From Pseudomonadota bacterium (GTDB taxonomy: Bacteria; Pseudomonadota; Alphaproteobacteria; Kiloniellales; JACOMY01), in NCBI GenBank assembly GCA_029781795.1, contig JAKOWB010000105.1:1-60771 (forward strand): a DNA stretch of 60,771 nucleotides. Direction: 5' to 3'. The notes beneath the pieces were generated by a model. That model was not told where the DNA came from. It saw only the letters and a program-made list of their open reading frames with translations, and ran no database searches. Numbering within the stretch: the first letter of the stretch is position 1; the number at the start of each line of letters is the position of its first letter. This document shows positions 44,795-53,728 of the stretch, in pieces. The translations under genes were made by a program, and so were the position numbers.

Positions 44795-45168
44795 CGCTTC
44801 CCCCCAAAGTGCTGGCCGCTGCAATAAATGCAAAGCTCTATAGGAATATGGGAAACTCTGGCGGCGACAACAACCCACTATGTTGCCCCGTCAGCCCGAC
44901 GGACAGGCGTAGTCAGACCGTGGGAGCGGACCCGCCATTGCCCAGCGTTGCGCCAGCGCAACCGATTGCCAGTTCCAGCCCGGCCGTGCCAACATCGGAC
45001 CCGCGGCGATAGGCATCGCGACTGTCCGCAAGCTGTAACGGAATACGGCTATGGAACAGGTCGCGGCGCCTGCCGTGGAGTCCAGGACACGACGGCGCCA
45101 CCGCGCCGCGGAGACCAAAGCAAATCCCTGGACCCGCAACAGAGGCTTTCACCAAAGGAGTTCAACCC
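44795..45168. other. 374-base intergenic region between divergent genes
   Basis: No credible gene. An AT-rich patch at about 44820-44855, close to the barrel-protein start, probably holds the promoter of that gene. The right half contains the leader of the binding-protein gene, ending with AAAGGAG at 45154-45160. I see no convincing operator or riboswitch. Confidence 0.5.
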
Positions 45169-46347
45169 GTGACAGACCTGAGCAAGTCGCAGCGCTCCGC
45201 GCTGGCTACCGTCAAGGCGGCGCAGTCGAGCCGCCGCGCCGTGCTGAAGAGCGCGTTGGCGCTGGGCGCCGTCGGCCTGCTGGCCCCGGCCTTCTCGCGC
45301 AACGCCTTTTCCTCCTCCGGCGAGGTGAACTGGTTCACCTGGGAGGACTATGCCCCGCAGGCCCTGATCGACAAGTTCCAGGCCGACACCGGCATCAAGC
45401 TGAACGTCACCACCTTCTCGTCGAACGAGGACTGCCTGAACAAGCTGAAGGCGGCCTCGGGCGGCAGCGGCTGGGACATGGCCTCGCCCTCGATCGCCTG
45501 GATCTCGGCGCACGTCGACAGCGGCAACCTGGGGGCGCTGGACCCGGCGAAGGCGCCGAACATCGCCAACATCTTCCCCTCGATGATGGAGCAGTCGGCC
45601 GGCCTCGGCGCCCAGCGCGACGGCAAGTGGTTCGCCCTGCCCTATGACTGGGGTACCGAGGCCCTGGGCTACAACAGCGAGGAGCGTCCGCTGGAGTACG
45701 GCAAGGCCTCGTTCGGCGACCTCTGGGCCGAGGAGAACAAGGGCAAGATGCTCTGCCGCCAGCGCTCGATCATGCTGGGCACCGGCCGCTGGATGGAGCG
45801 CACCGGCGAGCTGCCGGAAGGCACCATGAAGAAGGCCTATGACGACGAGGCGGCCTTCGACATGGGCTACGGCAAGGCGGCCGAGTACGTCATCGCCCAC
45901 AAGGATCACATCGTGAACTGGTGGAAGGGCACAGCCGACACGCAGTCCGGCTTCACGCAGGACGGCGCGGTCATCGGCCAGACCTGGGACGGACCGATGT
46001 TCCAGCTCAAGGACCAGGGCCTGCCCTACAGCTACATCGCGCCGGTCGAGGGCGCGCTGATGTGGATCGACTCCATCGCCATGACCGCGGCGGCGAAGAA
46101 CCAGGAACAGGCCTACGCCTTCATCAACTGGGCCTACCAGCCGGAGATCGGCGGCATCGTGTCGAACAACACGGGCTACAACTCCTGCGTCAGCGGCTTC
46201 GACAACCACGTCACGGACAGCTTCAAGAAGAACTTCCAGGAAGCCTATCCGGGCGACGCCATCGCCAAGCTGTGGCTGCAGGGCACCGAGCGTCCCTGGT
46301 TCCTGGAGAAGCGCCAGGCCCTGGTCGACAAGATCTCGGCCGCCTGA
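45169..46347 (+). CDS. PotD/PotF-like ABC substrate-binding protein, copy 1
   Basis: 392 residues. The N-terminus has a twin-arginine-type signal (S-R-R-A-V-L-K at 25-31, then a hydrophobic stretch to about 55), so export folded is likely. The mature part is the polyamine-type binding fold (WFTWEDYAP, SSNEDCLNKLKAA, WYALPYDWGTEAL-like block). It is a clear paralog of the protein at 47530-48705; blocks such as AHKDHIVNWWKGTADTQSGF are identical. GTG start with AAAGGAG upstream. Closed by a hairpin. Confidence 0.9.
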   Translation: MTDLSKSQRSALATVKAAQSSRRAVLKSALALGAVGLLAPAFSRNAFSSSGEVNWFTWEDYAPQALIDKFQADTGIKLNVTTFSSNEDCLNKLKAASGGSGWDMASPSIAWISAHVDSGNLGALDPAKAPNIANIFPSMMEQSAGLGAQRDGKWFALPYDWGTEALGYNSEERPLEYGKASFGDLWAEENKGKMLCRQRSIMLGTGRWMERTGELPEGTMKKAYDDEAAFDMGYGKAAEYVIAHKDHIVNWWKGTADTQSGFTQDGAVIGQTWDGPMFQLKDQGLPYSYIAPVEGALMWIDSIAMTAAAKNQEQAYAFINWAYQPEIGGIVSNNTGYNSCVSGFDNHVTDSFKKNFQEAYPGDAIAKLWLQGTERPWFLEKRQALVDKISAA

Positions 46348-46369
46348 TCCGGACCTGATCGCCTAGAGC

Positions 46370-46407
46370 GCGACGCGCCGTCCCGGGAGACCGGGGCGGC
46401 GCGTTGC
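46370..46407 (+). terminator. Terminator after binding-protein copy 1
   Basis: A 17-base stem (46370-46386 with 46391-46407, two G-U or mismatched positions) around GAGA, followed by ATTT. Confidence 0.78.
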
Positions 46408-46422
46408 ATTTGGGGCCAACCG

Positions 46423-47319
46423 TCAAGCACCGGTGCGCGCCTCTTCCAGCAGCCACTGGCGCAGCAGCAGCGCCTCGGGACGCGCGGGCCCGCGCTCCTG
46501 CGGCGTCAGCAGGAAGTGTGACTGCTGCACCGGCAGCGCGAGGTCGAGCGGCAGGCGCAGGGGCAGCAGCTCGGCGGCGCGGCGCGCGAAGCGGCGCAGC
46601 ACGATGGCGGCGCCCGCCCCCGCCGCGGCCAGGTTCGCCGCCGCCAGGGAGTTGTCGACGCGCAGGCTGCGCCGCGGCGTCGGCGGCGGCAGATCGAGGG
46701 CGCGGAAGGCCTCGCCCCAGTGGTTCTCGTGCCCGACCACGTGGATCAGGCCATGCGCCGCCAGCTCTTCGAGCCGCTGGCGCGGGCTGCCGCGCCGGGC
46801 CACGTCCCGGTGGCAGATGATCACCGACTCGTCGTGCCAGAGCTGGTCGGCCGCGAAGCCCGGCCAGCCGCCGTCGCCGAACCGCACCTCCAGGTCGCTC
46901 GACTGGCTGGTCTCCATCGCCGCCCAGACGGTGGAGAAGAGCAGGATGTCGATGCCGGGAAAGCGCGCCTGGAAGCGCGGCAGGCGTGGCGCCAGCCAGA
47001 GCGAGGCGAAGGAGATGGTGGCGCGCAACGTAACCGAGGTCATGCCGCCCTGGCCGAAAAGCCTTGCCGTGGTGGCCTCCAGGTCGTCGAGCGCGCGGGT
47101 CACGCCCGGCAGGTAGGCGGCGCCAAGCTCGGTCAGGCGCAGCGCGCTGGCCAGCCGGTCGAACAGCGGCTGACCCAGGTGGCCCTCGAGCTGGCGGACC
47201 TGATGGCTGACGGCGGTGGAGGTGAGGTTCAGGTCGCGCGCCGCGCCGGTGAAGCTGAGGTGGCGGGCGCTGGCCTCGAAAGCCTTGATCCAATTCAGCG
47301 GCGGCATGCGGCGTGACAT
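46423..47319 (-). CDS. LysR-family regulator, GcvA-like
   Basis: 298 residues. It starts MSRRMPPLNWIKAFEASARHLSFTGAARDLNLTSTAVSHQVRQLE, the P-L-x-x-L/I-x-A-F-E-A-x-A-R-x-x-S-F-x-x-A-A pattern of GcvA/AmpR-type members, followed by the effector domain. GGGAGAAGG precedes the ATG. It lies between the two binding-protein genes and is divergent from copy 2, whose promoter region it shares; it is the likely local regulator of the transporter. Confidence 0.9.
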   Translation of the reverse strand: MSRRMPPLNWIKAFEASARHLSFTGAARDLNLTSTAVSHQVRQLEGHLGQPLFDRLASALRLTELGAAYLPGVTRALDDLEATTARLFGQGGMTSVTLRATISFASLWLAPRLPRFQARFPGIDILLFSTVWAAMETSQSSDLEVRFGDGGWPGFAADQLWHDESVIICHRDVARRGSPRQRLEELAAHGLIHVVGHENHWGEAFRALDLPPPTPRRSLRVDNSLAAANLAAAGAGAAIVLRRFARRAAELLPLRLPLDLALPVQQSHFLLTPQERGPARPEALLLRQWLLEEARTGA

Positions 47320-47406
47320 GGTGCCTTCTCCCAAAGACCCAAGTTTCCTTAGGCCTGCGGGCAGGCTAGTCCAGCTGCCCGGGGAACCGCCAGCACCGAG
47401 GCAGGC

Positions 47407-47420
47407 CCAAGCGTTCTTGG
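47407..47420. promoter_or_regulatory. Candidate LysR operator ahead of binding-protein copy 2
   Basis: CCAAGCGTTCTTGG has perfect 5-base arms. Two further CCCAAG elements occur in the same divergent intergenic region (near 47338 and 47429), as expected for the multi-site operators of LysR proteins. Confidence 0.45.
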
Positions 47421-47529
47421 CCCCGGGACCCAAGAAGCTTCGTTTGCCGTGGGCCAGCTGGCACCGCGATCCTGCATCGCGAGGCCGCGCCCGCGGCCCC
47501 ATCGGGGAGCCACAAGGGAGGACCTGTCC

Positions 47530-48705
47530 ATGACACCGACGAACAAGTCTCAAAAGGCGGCGCTGGCGACGCTGCGCGCGGCCACGGCCAGCCGCCGTGC
47601 CGTGCTGAAGGGTGCCCTGGCGCTGGGCGCCACCGGACTGCTGGCGCCGGCCTTTTCGCGCAGCGCCTTCTCGTCCTCGGGCGAGCTCAGCTGGTTCACC
47701 TGGGAGGACTATGCCTCGCCGCCGCTGGTCGCTGCCTTCGAGAAGGCCACCGGCATCAAGATCAACGTGACCACCTATTCCTCGAACGAGGACTGCCTCA
47801 ACAAGCTGAAGGCCGCCGGCGGCGCGGGCTGGGACCTGGCCTCGCCTTCCATCGCCTGGATCGCGGCGCATGTCGACAACGGCAACCTTGGCGCGCTCGA
47901 CCCGGCGCGGCTGAAGAACCTCGGCAACATCTTCCCCAGCTTCATGGAGACCTCGGCCCAGCTCGGCGCGCAGCGCGACGGCAAGTGGTACGCCCTGCCC
48001 TACGACTGGGGCACGGAAGCGCTGGCCTGGAACACCGAGGAGGTATCGCTGGAGTACGGCAAGGCCTCCTACGGCGACATCTGGGCGGAGGAGTACAAGG
48101 GCCGCATGCTGACCCGCCAGCGCAGCTCGATGCTCTGCACCGGCCTGTGGCTGGAGCGCACCGGCAAACTGCCGGAGGGCACCATGCGCAAGGCCTATGA
48201 CGACGAGGCGGCCTTCGACCTGGGCTACAACACGGCGGCCGAGTTCGTGATCGCCCACAAGGATCACATCGTGAACTGGTGGAAGGGCACGGCCGACACG
48301 CAGTCCGGCTTCGAGCAGGACGGCGCGGTGATCGCCGAGTGCTGGGACGGCCCGATCTTCCAGCTGAAGAACCAGGGGCGGCCCTATGCCTATATGGCGC
48401 CGGTCGAGGGCGCGCTGACCTGGATCGATTCGCTGGCGATGACCGCCAAGCCGGCCAACGTCGACCAGGCCTATGCCTTCCTCGACTTCGTGATGCAGCC
48501 CGAGATCGGCGGCATCATCGCCGAGAACTCGGGCTACAGCTCGGTGGTGCAGGGCTTCGATGGCTTCGTGCCCGAGAGCTTCAAGAAGAACTTCGCCGAG
48601 GCCTATCCCGGCGATGCGATCTCCAAGCTCTGGGTGCAGGGCACCGAGCGGCCCTGGTTCCTGGAGAAGCGCCAGGCCCTGGTCGACAAGATCTCGGCCG
48701 CCTGA
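47530..48705 (+). CDS. PotD/PotF-like ABC substrate-binding protein, copy 2
   Basis: 391 residues, paralog of the protein at 45169-46347 over its full length, including the twin-arginine signal (S-R-R-A-V-L-K) and the C-terminal ERPWFLEKRQALVDKISAA. Differences cluster in likely ligand-contact loops (for example AECWDGPIFQLKNQGRPYAY against GQTWDGPMFQLKDQGLPYSY), so the two may bind different ligands. GGGAGG lies just upstream. It is the copy nearer the enzyme and permease genes. Confidence 0.9.
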   Translation: MTPTNKSQKAALATLRAATASRRAVLKGALALGATGLLAPAFSRSAFSSSGELSWFTWEDYASPPLVAAFEKATGIKINVTTYSSNEDCLNKLKAAGGAGWDLASPSIAWIAAHVDNGNLGALDPARLKNLGNIFPSFMETSAQLGAQRDGKWYALPYDWGTEALAWNTEEVSLEYGKASYGDIWAEEYKGRMLTRQRSSMLCTGLWLERTGKLPEGTMRKAYDDEAAFDLGYNTAAEFVIAHKDHIVNWWKGTADTQSGFEQDGAVIAECWDGPIFQLKNQGRPYAYMAPVEGALTWIDSLAMTAKPANVDQAYAFLDFVMQPEIGGIIAENSGYSSVVQGFDGFVPESFKKNFAEAYPGDAISKLWVQGTERPWFLEKRQALVDKISAA

Positions 48706-48804
48706 GCTGGACCGCCTGAGCTGAACCGCCTGGCGCGCCGGCGGCGAGACTCGATGCCACGGGGGCCTCAGCCCCCGGAAGCTTCGCTTGTCTCGCCGCC
48801 GGCG
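48698..48804. repeat. Tandem 14-base repeats and nested inverted repeat after copy 2
   Basis: CCGCCTGAGCTGGA / CCGCCTGAGCTGAA and a partial third copy span 48698-48733, overlapping the stop codon. They lead into arms CGCCGGCGGCGAGAC (48736-48750) and GTCTCGCCGCCGGCG (48790-48804) that enclose a second hairpin GGGGGC-CTCA-GCCCCC (48761-48776). The structure could act as terminator or mRNA stabiliser. Confidence 0.75.
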
Positions 48805-48854
48805 CCGCCGGATGCTTGCCCCGCCAAGTTCATGCCAAGGGGCGGATGAGACCG

Positions 48855-49973
48855 ATGAAGATCAAGCGGCTGGAAACCTTCGCGACGCGCTTCGTCGCCT
48901 TCGTGCGGGTGACGGCGGACGACGGCGCCGAGGGCTGGGGCCAGCTCTCCACCTATCAGAGCGACATCACCGCCCAGGTCTTCCACCGCCAGGTCGCGCC
49001 CCACGTGCTGGGCGCCGATATCACCGCCATCGACGCGCCGACGCTGATGGCCCTGGGGAACCGGGTGTTCGAGAAGGAGCACAAGTTTCCCGGCAGCTAC
49101 CTGAAGCGCGCGGTCGGCGGCCTCGACACCGCGCTCTGGGACCTCGCCGGCAAGCGCGCCGGCAAGCCGGTGGTCGAGCTGCTGGGCGGCACGCCCGGCC
49201 CGCTGCGCGCCTATGCCTCCTCCATGCGGCGCGACATCACCCCCGAGCAGGAGGCCGAGCGCCTGAAGCGCCTGGTCGGCGAGTTCGGCTTCGATGCCTG
49301 CAAGTTCCGCGTCGCCGCCGAGTACGGCCACGACGTCGACGAGTGGCCCGGGCGGACCGAGGCCATCGTGCCGACCGTGCGCAAGGCCCTCGGCCCCGAC
49401 ATCGCGCTGCTGGTCGACGGCAACAGCGGCTTCTCGCCGAAGCGCGCGATCGAGGTCGGCCGCATGCTGGAGGCCAACGGCGTCGAGCACTTCGAGGAGC
49501 CCTGCCTCTACTGGGAGCTGGAGCAGACCAAGCAGGTCACCGACGCCCTCGACCTCGCCGTCACCGGCGGCGAGCAGGACTGCGAGCTGCCGGTCTGGCG
49601 CCTGATGGCGCGGGACCACGTGGTCGACGTGCTGCAGCCCGACGTGCTCTACCTCGGCGGTATCGCCCGCACCCTGGCGGTGGCCGAGATCGGCCGCCAG
49701 CACGGCCTGCCGATCACGCCGCATTCGGCGAACCTGGGACTGGTGACGCTCTTCACCATGCACCTGCTGCGCGCCATTCCGAACCCGGGCAAGTACCTGG
49801 AGTTCTCCATCGAGGGGCCTGACTACTACCCCTGGCAATACGACCTCTATCGCAACGACCCCTACCGGGTTGAGGGCGGGCGCGTGACCGTGACCGACGC
49901 CCCCGGCTGGGGCGTCGAGATCAATCCGGAGTGGCTGGCGAAGTCGATCTACCTGGTGAGCGAGACCGCCTAG
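48855..49973 (+). CDS. Enolase-superfamily (mandelate racemase/muconate lactonizing-like) enzyme
   Basis: 372 residues. Capping domain then barrel. Metal ligands are in LLVDGNSGF (D-x-N), HFEEPC and TGGEQDC; the acid/base residues are a K-x-R at CKFRVA and the D...H pair in VLQPDVLYLGG and TPHSANL, the layout of the mandelate-racemase subgroup. It probably dehydrates or epimerises a carboxylate taken up by the neighbouring importer. Start at 48855 (MKIKRLETF); an ATG at 48846 is also possible. Confidence 0.88.
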   Translation: MKIKRLETFATRFVAFVRVTADDGAEGWGQLSTYQSDITAQVFHRQVAPHVLGADITAIDAPTLMALGNRVFEKEHKFPGSYLKRAVGGLDTALWDLAGKRAGKPVVELLGGTPGPLRAYASSMRRDITPEQEAERLKRLVGEFGFDACKFRVAAEYGHDVDEWPGRTEAIVPTVRKALGPDIALLVDGNSGFSPKRAIEVGRMLEANGVEHFEEPCLYWELEQTKQVTDALDLAVTGGEQDCELPVWRLMARDHVVDVLQPDVLYLGGIARTLAVAEIGRQHGLPITPHSANLGLVTLFTMHLLRAIPNPGKYLEFSIEGPDYYPWQYDLYRNDPYRVEGGRVTVTDAPGWGVEINPEWLAKSIYLVSETA

Positions 49974-50124
49974 AGGACGCGGCCCCGTCTTTTCCTGCCG
50001 CAATGCAGCAAGCCTGTGATGCAGGAAAGCGGTTCTGTGCTAACGTCTCGGCACCGGGGGCGCCGGCGACAGCACTAGCGACATCAAGCCAGGCGGGCCA
50101 GGGCAGGACAGGCATGAGGCGGGG

Positions 50125-51216
50125 ATGGCGAACGATCTTGTTTTCGAAGGCGTGGTGAAGCGCTTCGGCAACTTCACGGCGGTGCACAACCTCAATCTCA
50201 CCATCGCCGAGGGCGAGTTCTTCTCCTTCCTCGGCCCGTCCGGCTGCGGCAAGACGACGATCCTGCGCATGGTCTCGGGCTTCATCGAGCCGAGCGAGGG
50301 CCGCATCTCGCTGGGCGGCCAGGATCTGGCCGGCACCGGCCCGAACAAGCGGCCGACAGCGCTGATCTTCCAGAACCTGGCGCTCTTCCCGCTGATGACC
50401 GTGGCGCAGAACATCGCCTTCGGCCTGGAAGTGCGCGGCGCCAGTTCGGCCGAGCGCCAGCGCAAGGTCGACGAGATGCTGGAGCTGATCGCCCTGCCGG
50501 GCTTCGGCAAGCGGCGCATCGACGAACTGTCGGGCGGCCAGAAGCAGCGCATCGCCATCGCCCGCGCGCTGGCGGTGGAGCCCAAGGTGCTGCTGCTCGA
50601 CGAGCCGCTCTCGGCCCTCGACCTGAAGCTCAGGCAGCACATGCGCGCCGAGCTGCGCGCCATCCAGCAGCGCACCGGCATCACCTTCATCTACATCACG
50701 CACGACCAGGGCGAGGCGCTGGCCATGTCCGACCGCGTGGCGGTGATGAGCCAGGGCCACGTCGAGCAGGTCGGCCTCTCGGCCGACATCTACAACCACC
50801 CGGAGACGCCCTTCGTCGCCTCCTTCGTGGGCGAGAACAACCTCTTCGCCGGGCGCGTCGCCGCGGCCGACGCCAAGGAGGCGGTGGTCGAGACGGCCTT
50901 CGGGCGCCTCGCCGGCCTCAACCCGCGCGGCCTGACCGTCGGCGAGGACGCGCTGCTCTTCATCCGGCCCGAGCGGCTGCGCCTGGAAGCGCCGGCGCAC
51001 GAGGCGACGAACCACATCCGCTCCAAGGTGCTGGGCGAGATGTTCGAGGGCATCACCGTCAACATCACGCTGGCCAACCCCGGCGGCAAGCCGGTGATGC
51101 TGACCATGTCGAACGACGGCGCCATCCCGACCTTCGCCGAGGGCAGCGAGCTGGCGGTGCACTTCGCCACCGACAACGCCACGGTGCTGCCGAAGGGGAG
51201 CCTCGCCAGTGGGTGA
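50125..51216 (+). CDS. potA: ABC importer ATP-binding protein, PotA-like
   Basis: 363 residues. Walker A GPSGCGKT at 37-44, signature LSGGQ at 135-139, Walker B LLLDEP at 156-161, H-loop ITHDQGEAL, and a C-terminal TOBE domain (about 230-355). Energises uptake with the two permeases that follow. The permease start overlaps its end by 8 bases. Named after the spermidine/putrescine family by type only; the substrate may differ. Confidence 0.92.
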   Translation: MANDLVFEGVVKRFGNFTAVHNLNLTIAEGEFFSFLGPSGCGKTTILRMVSGFIEPSEGRISLGGQDLAGTGPNKRPTALIFQNLALFPLMTVAQNIAFGLEVRGASSAERQRKVDEMLELIALPGFGKRRIDELSGGQKQRIAIARALAVEPKVLLLDEPLSALDLKLRQHMRAELRAIQQRTGITFIYITHDQGEALAMSDRVAVMSQGHVEQVGLSADIYNHPETPFVASFVGENNLFAGRVAAADAKEAVVETAFGRLAGLNPRGLTVGEDALLFIRPERLRLEAPAHEATNHIRSKVLGEMFEGITVNITLANPGGKPVMLTMSNDGAIPTFAEGSELAVHFATDNATVLPKGSLASG

Positions 51217-52102
51217 CGCATTCAAGCGCTTCGGGCGGGTCGGCGTCGCCTTCATGTTCGGCACCACGGCGGTCTGGGCCCTGATGCTGATCCTGATCCC
51301 GCACGTCATGCTGCTGGACTATGCCTTCCACGCCAACCCCGGCTCGATCGCCAAGGGCCTGGCGCCGGAGGGACTGACCTTCTATTCCTTCGAGCCGCTG
51401 TTCGACGAGCTGGCGGGCAATACCTTCATCCGCACGCTGCTGACCAGCTTCGTGGTCACCGGCCTGGCGCTGATGGTCTGCTATCCCATCGCCTACTACC
51501 TGGCGAAGGTGGCGACCAGCCGCTGGCTGAACGTGCTGATGCTCGGCCTGCTGGTACCCTTCTGGGTGAACGAGGTGCTGCGCGCCTATGCCTGGCGCAC
51601 GCTGATGGCGAAGAAGGGCCTGCTGAACCAGCTCTGGACCGGCATGGGCTTCGATCCCATCGAGTTCTTCAACTATCAGATCCCGGTGCTGAACGCGAAC
51701 ATCGCGCTCTTCGTCGGCCTGATCTACAGCTACATCCTCTTCATGGTCTTCCCGATGTACAGCGCCATGGAGAGCCTGGACAAGAACCAGATCGAGGCGG
51801 CGCGCGACCTCGGCGCCTCCTGGGGCCGGGTGCACCGCAAGGTGGTGATCCCGCACGCCAAGCCCGGCATCGCGTCGGGCTGCATCGTCACCTTCATGCT
51901 GGTGGCCGGCAGCTACATCGTGCCGGTGCTGCTGGGCGGGCGCTCCAGCTTCTGGTTCACGCAGGCCATCGAATCGCAGTTCTCGGTGCTGAACTGGAAC
52001 GGCGGCTCGGCCTATGCCCTGGTGCTCGAGTTCATCTGCCTGGTCTTCATCATGATCATGATGAAGGTCTTCCGGGTGACCTTGCGCGACATCACGCGAT
52101 AG
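51209..52102 (+). CDS. potB: ABC importer permease, PotB-like
   Basis: 297 residues, six membrane segments with the EAA loop E-A-A-R-D-L-G-A-S-W-G-R-V-H-R-K-V-V-I-P (about 193-212) that contacts the ATPase. GTG start inside the end of potA with GAAGGGGAG upstream. The PotC-like gene follows after 11 bases. Confidence 0.91.
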   Translation: MGDAFKRFGRVGVAFMFGTTAVWALMLILIPHVMLLDYAFHANPGSIAKGLAPEGLTFYSFEPLFDELAGNTFIRTLLTSFVVTGLALMVCYPIAYYLAKVATSRWLNVLMLGLLVPFWVNEVLRAYAWRTLMAKKGLLNQLWTGMGFDPIEFFNYQIPVLNANIALFVGLIYSYILFMVFPMYSAMESLDKNQIEAARDLGASWGRVHRKVVIPHAKPGIASGCIVTFMLVAGSYIVPVLLGGRSSFWFTQAIESQFSVLNWNGGSAYALVLEFICLVFIMIMMKVFRVTLRDITR

Positions 52103-52113
52103 GAGGGATGACC

Positions 52114-52980
52114 ATGGGCAATCCCGACCGCGTGCTGACCTGGGCGATCCGCGCCTTCCTGCTGATCTTCTTCACCTACCTGCTGTTCCCGCTGGTCTAC
52201 CTGATCTTGCTGGCCTTCAACGACAGCCGCATCCCGACGCACGAGAACTTCACCTTCACGCTGAAGTGGTTCGGCGAGGCCTGGTCCGACGAGCGCATGT
52301 GGGACGGCATCCAGACCTCGCTGTCGATCGGCGTGGTAGTGGTCGCCATCTCGCTGGTGCTGGGCATGGGCGGTGCGCTGCTGCTGGTGCGCCTGCAGAT
52401 CCGGGCGAAGAACCTGATCTACGCCATCCTGGTCTCGCCGATCCTGGCGCCGGGCATCGTGCTCGGCATCTCGGCCTTCATCTTCTGGCAGCAGCAGATG
52501 GGCCTGAACGCCGGCTGGTGGACCGCGGCGCTGGCGCAGTCGAGCTTCATCTCGGCCTACTGCATGCTGATCTTCATCGCCCGCCTGCAGCGCTTCGACA
52601 CGGCGCTGGAGGAAGCGGGCCTCGACCTCGGTGCCAGCCCGCGCCAGGTTTTCTGGAAGATCACCATGCCCTACATGCGTCCGGCCATGCTTTCCGCCGC
52701 CGCGCTGGCCTTCCTGCAGTCCTTCGAGAACTACACCACGACCTACTTCGCCATCGGCGCCGAGCAGACCTTCACCATCTTCATCGCCAACAAGGTGCGC
52801 CAGGGCGTGACGCCGGCGGTGAACGCGGTGGCCTTCGTGATCGTCGCCACGACGATCCTGGTGGCCATCGTCATCGAGGTCCGCCGCCGGCGCCGGCTGA
52901 AGCTCTCGGCCGCGGCCGCGCGCAAGGCCGAGCTGGCCGATCTGGCGATGGCGCAAGGCGTGGCCGCCGCCGCGGAGTAG
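52114..52980 (+). CDS. potC: ABC importer permease, PotC-like
   Basis: 288 residues, six membrane segments and the EAA loop E-E-A-G-L-D-L-G-A-S-P-R-Q-V-F-W-K-I-T-M-P. AGGAGG at 52101-52106 is 7 bases before the ATG at 52114 but only 1 base before an in-frame ATG at 52108, so 52114 is preferred. Convergent with phoB, 39 bases away. Confidence 0.91.
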   Translation: MGNPDRVLTWAIRAFLLIFFTYLLFPLVYLILLAFNDSRIPTHENFTFTLKWFGEAWSDERMWDGIQTSLSIGVVVVAISLVLGMGGALLLVRLQIRAKNLIYAILVSPILAPGIVLGISAFIFWQQQMGLNAGWWTAALAQSSFISAYCMLIFIARLQRFDTALEEAGLDLGASPRQVFWKITMPYMRPAMLSAAALAFLQSFENYTTTYFAIGAEQTFTIFIANKVRQGVTPAVNAVAFVIVATTILVAIVIEVRRRRRLKLSAAAARKAELADLAMAQGVAAAAE

Positions 52981-53019
52981 CGGCGGCGGAGGCCTCTACG
53001 AGAGCGCCAGGAGCGCCGG

Positions 53020-53718
53020 CTAGGCGTTGACCGTGGCGCGGTCCAGGGCGTAGCCGGCCGAGCGCACCGTGCGGATCAGGTCGCTCTCCTCGCCGACGTT
53101 CAGCGCCTTGCGCAGCCGGCGGATATGCACGTCGACGGTGCGCGGCTCGACATAGACGTCGCGGCCCCAGACGGCGTCCAGCAGCTGCTCGCGCGAGAAG
53201 ACGCGGCCCGGGTGCTCCAGGAAGTGGCGCAGCAGACGGAACTCGGTCGGGCCCAGGCGCACCTCGCGCTCGCCGCGACGGACACGGTGGCTGGCCAGGT
53301 CCATCGCCAGGTCCTCGAACTGCAGCGTCTCGCTGGAGAGCGCCGGCCGGGCGCGGCGCAGCACGGCGCGCAGGCGGCTGATCAGCTCGGCCGGCGAGAA
53401 GGGCTTGGTGACATAGTCGTCGGCGCCGCTGTCGAGACCGCGGACCTTGTCGGTCTCCTCGCTGCGCGCGGTCAGGATGATGATCGGGATATCGCGCGTC
53501 TCGGGCGCGCGGCGCAGCCGGCGGCAGACCTCGATGCCCGAGAGGTGCGGCAGCATCCAGTCGAGCAGGATGATGTCCGGCCGCTCCTCGGCGCAGAGCA
53601 CCAGGGCCTCCTCGCCGTCGCGCGCCTCGGCGACGCGGAATCCCTCACGCTCCAGGTTGTAGCGCAGCAGCGTGACGAGGGCGGTTTCGTCCTCGACGAT
53701 CAGGACCAGCGGCTTCAT
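53020..53718 (-). CDS. phoB: Phosphate regulon response regulator
   Basis: 232 residues. Receiver domain with phospho-acceptor Asp53 (IILLDWMLP) and Lys in YVTKPF; OmpR-type winged helix at about 135-228 (GPTEFRLLRHFLEHPGRVFSREQLLDAVWG). Activates Pho-box promoters when phosphate is scarce. Last gene of the pst-pho unit, 10 bases after phoU. Confidence 0.96.
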   Translation of the reverse strand: MKPLVLIVEDETALVTLLRYNLEREGFRVAEARDGEEALVLCAEERPDIILLDWMLPHLSGIEVCRRLRRAPETRDIPIIILTARSEETDKVRGLDSGADDYVTKPFSPAELISRLRAVLRRARPALSSETLQFEDLAMDLASHRVRRGEREVRLGPTEFRLLRHFLEHPGRVFSREQLLDAVWGRDVYVEPRTVDVHIRRLRKALNVGEESDLIRTVRSAGYALDRATVNA

Positions 53719-53728
53719 GCGCGAACCC

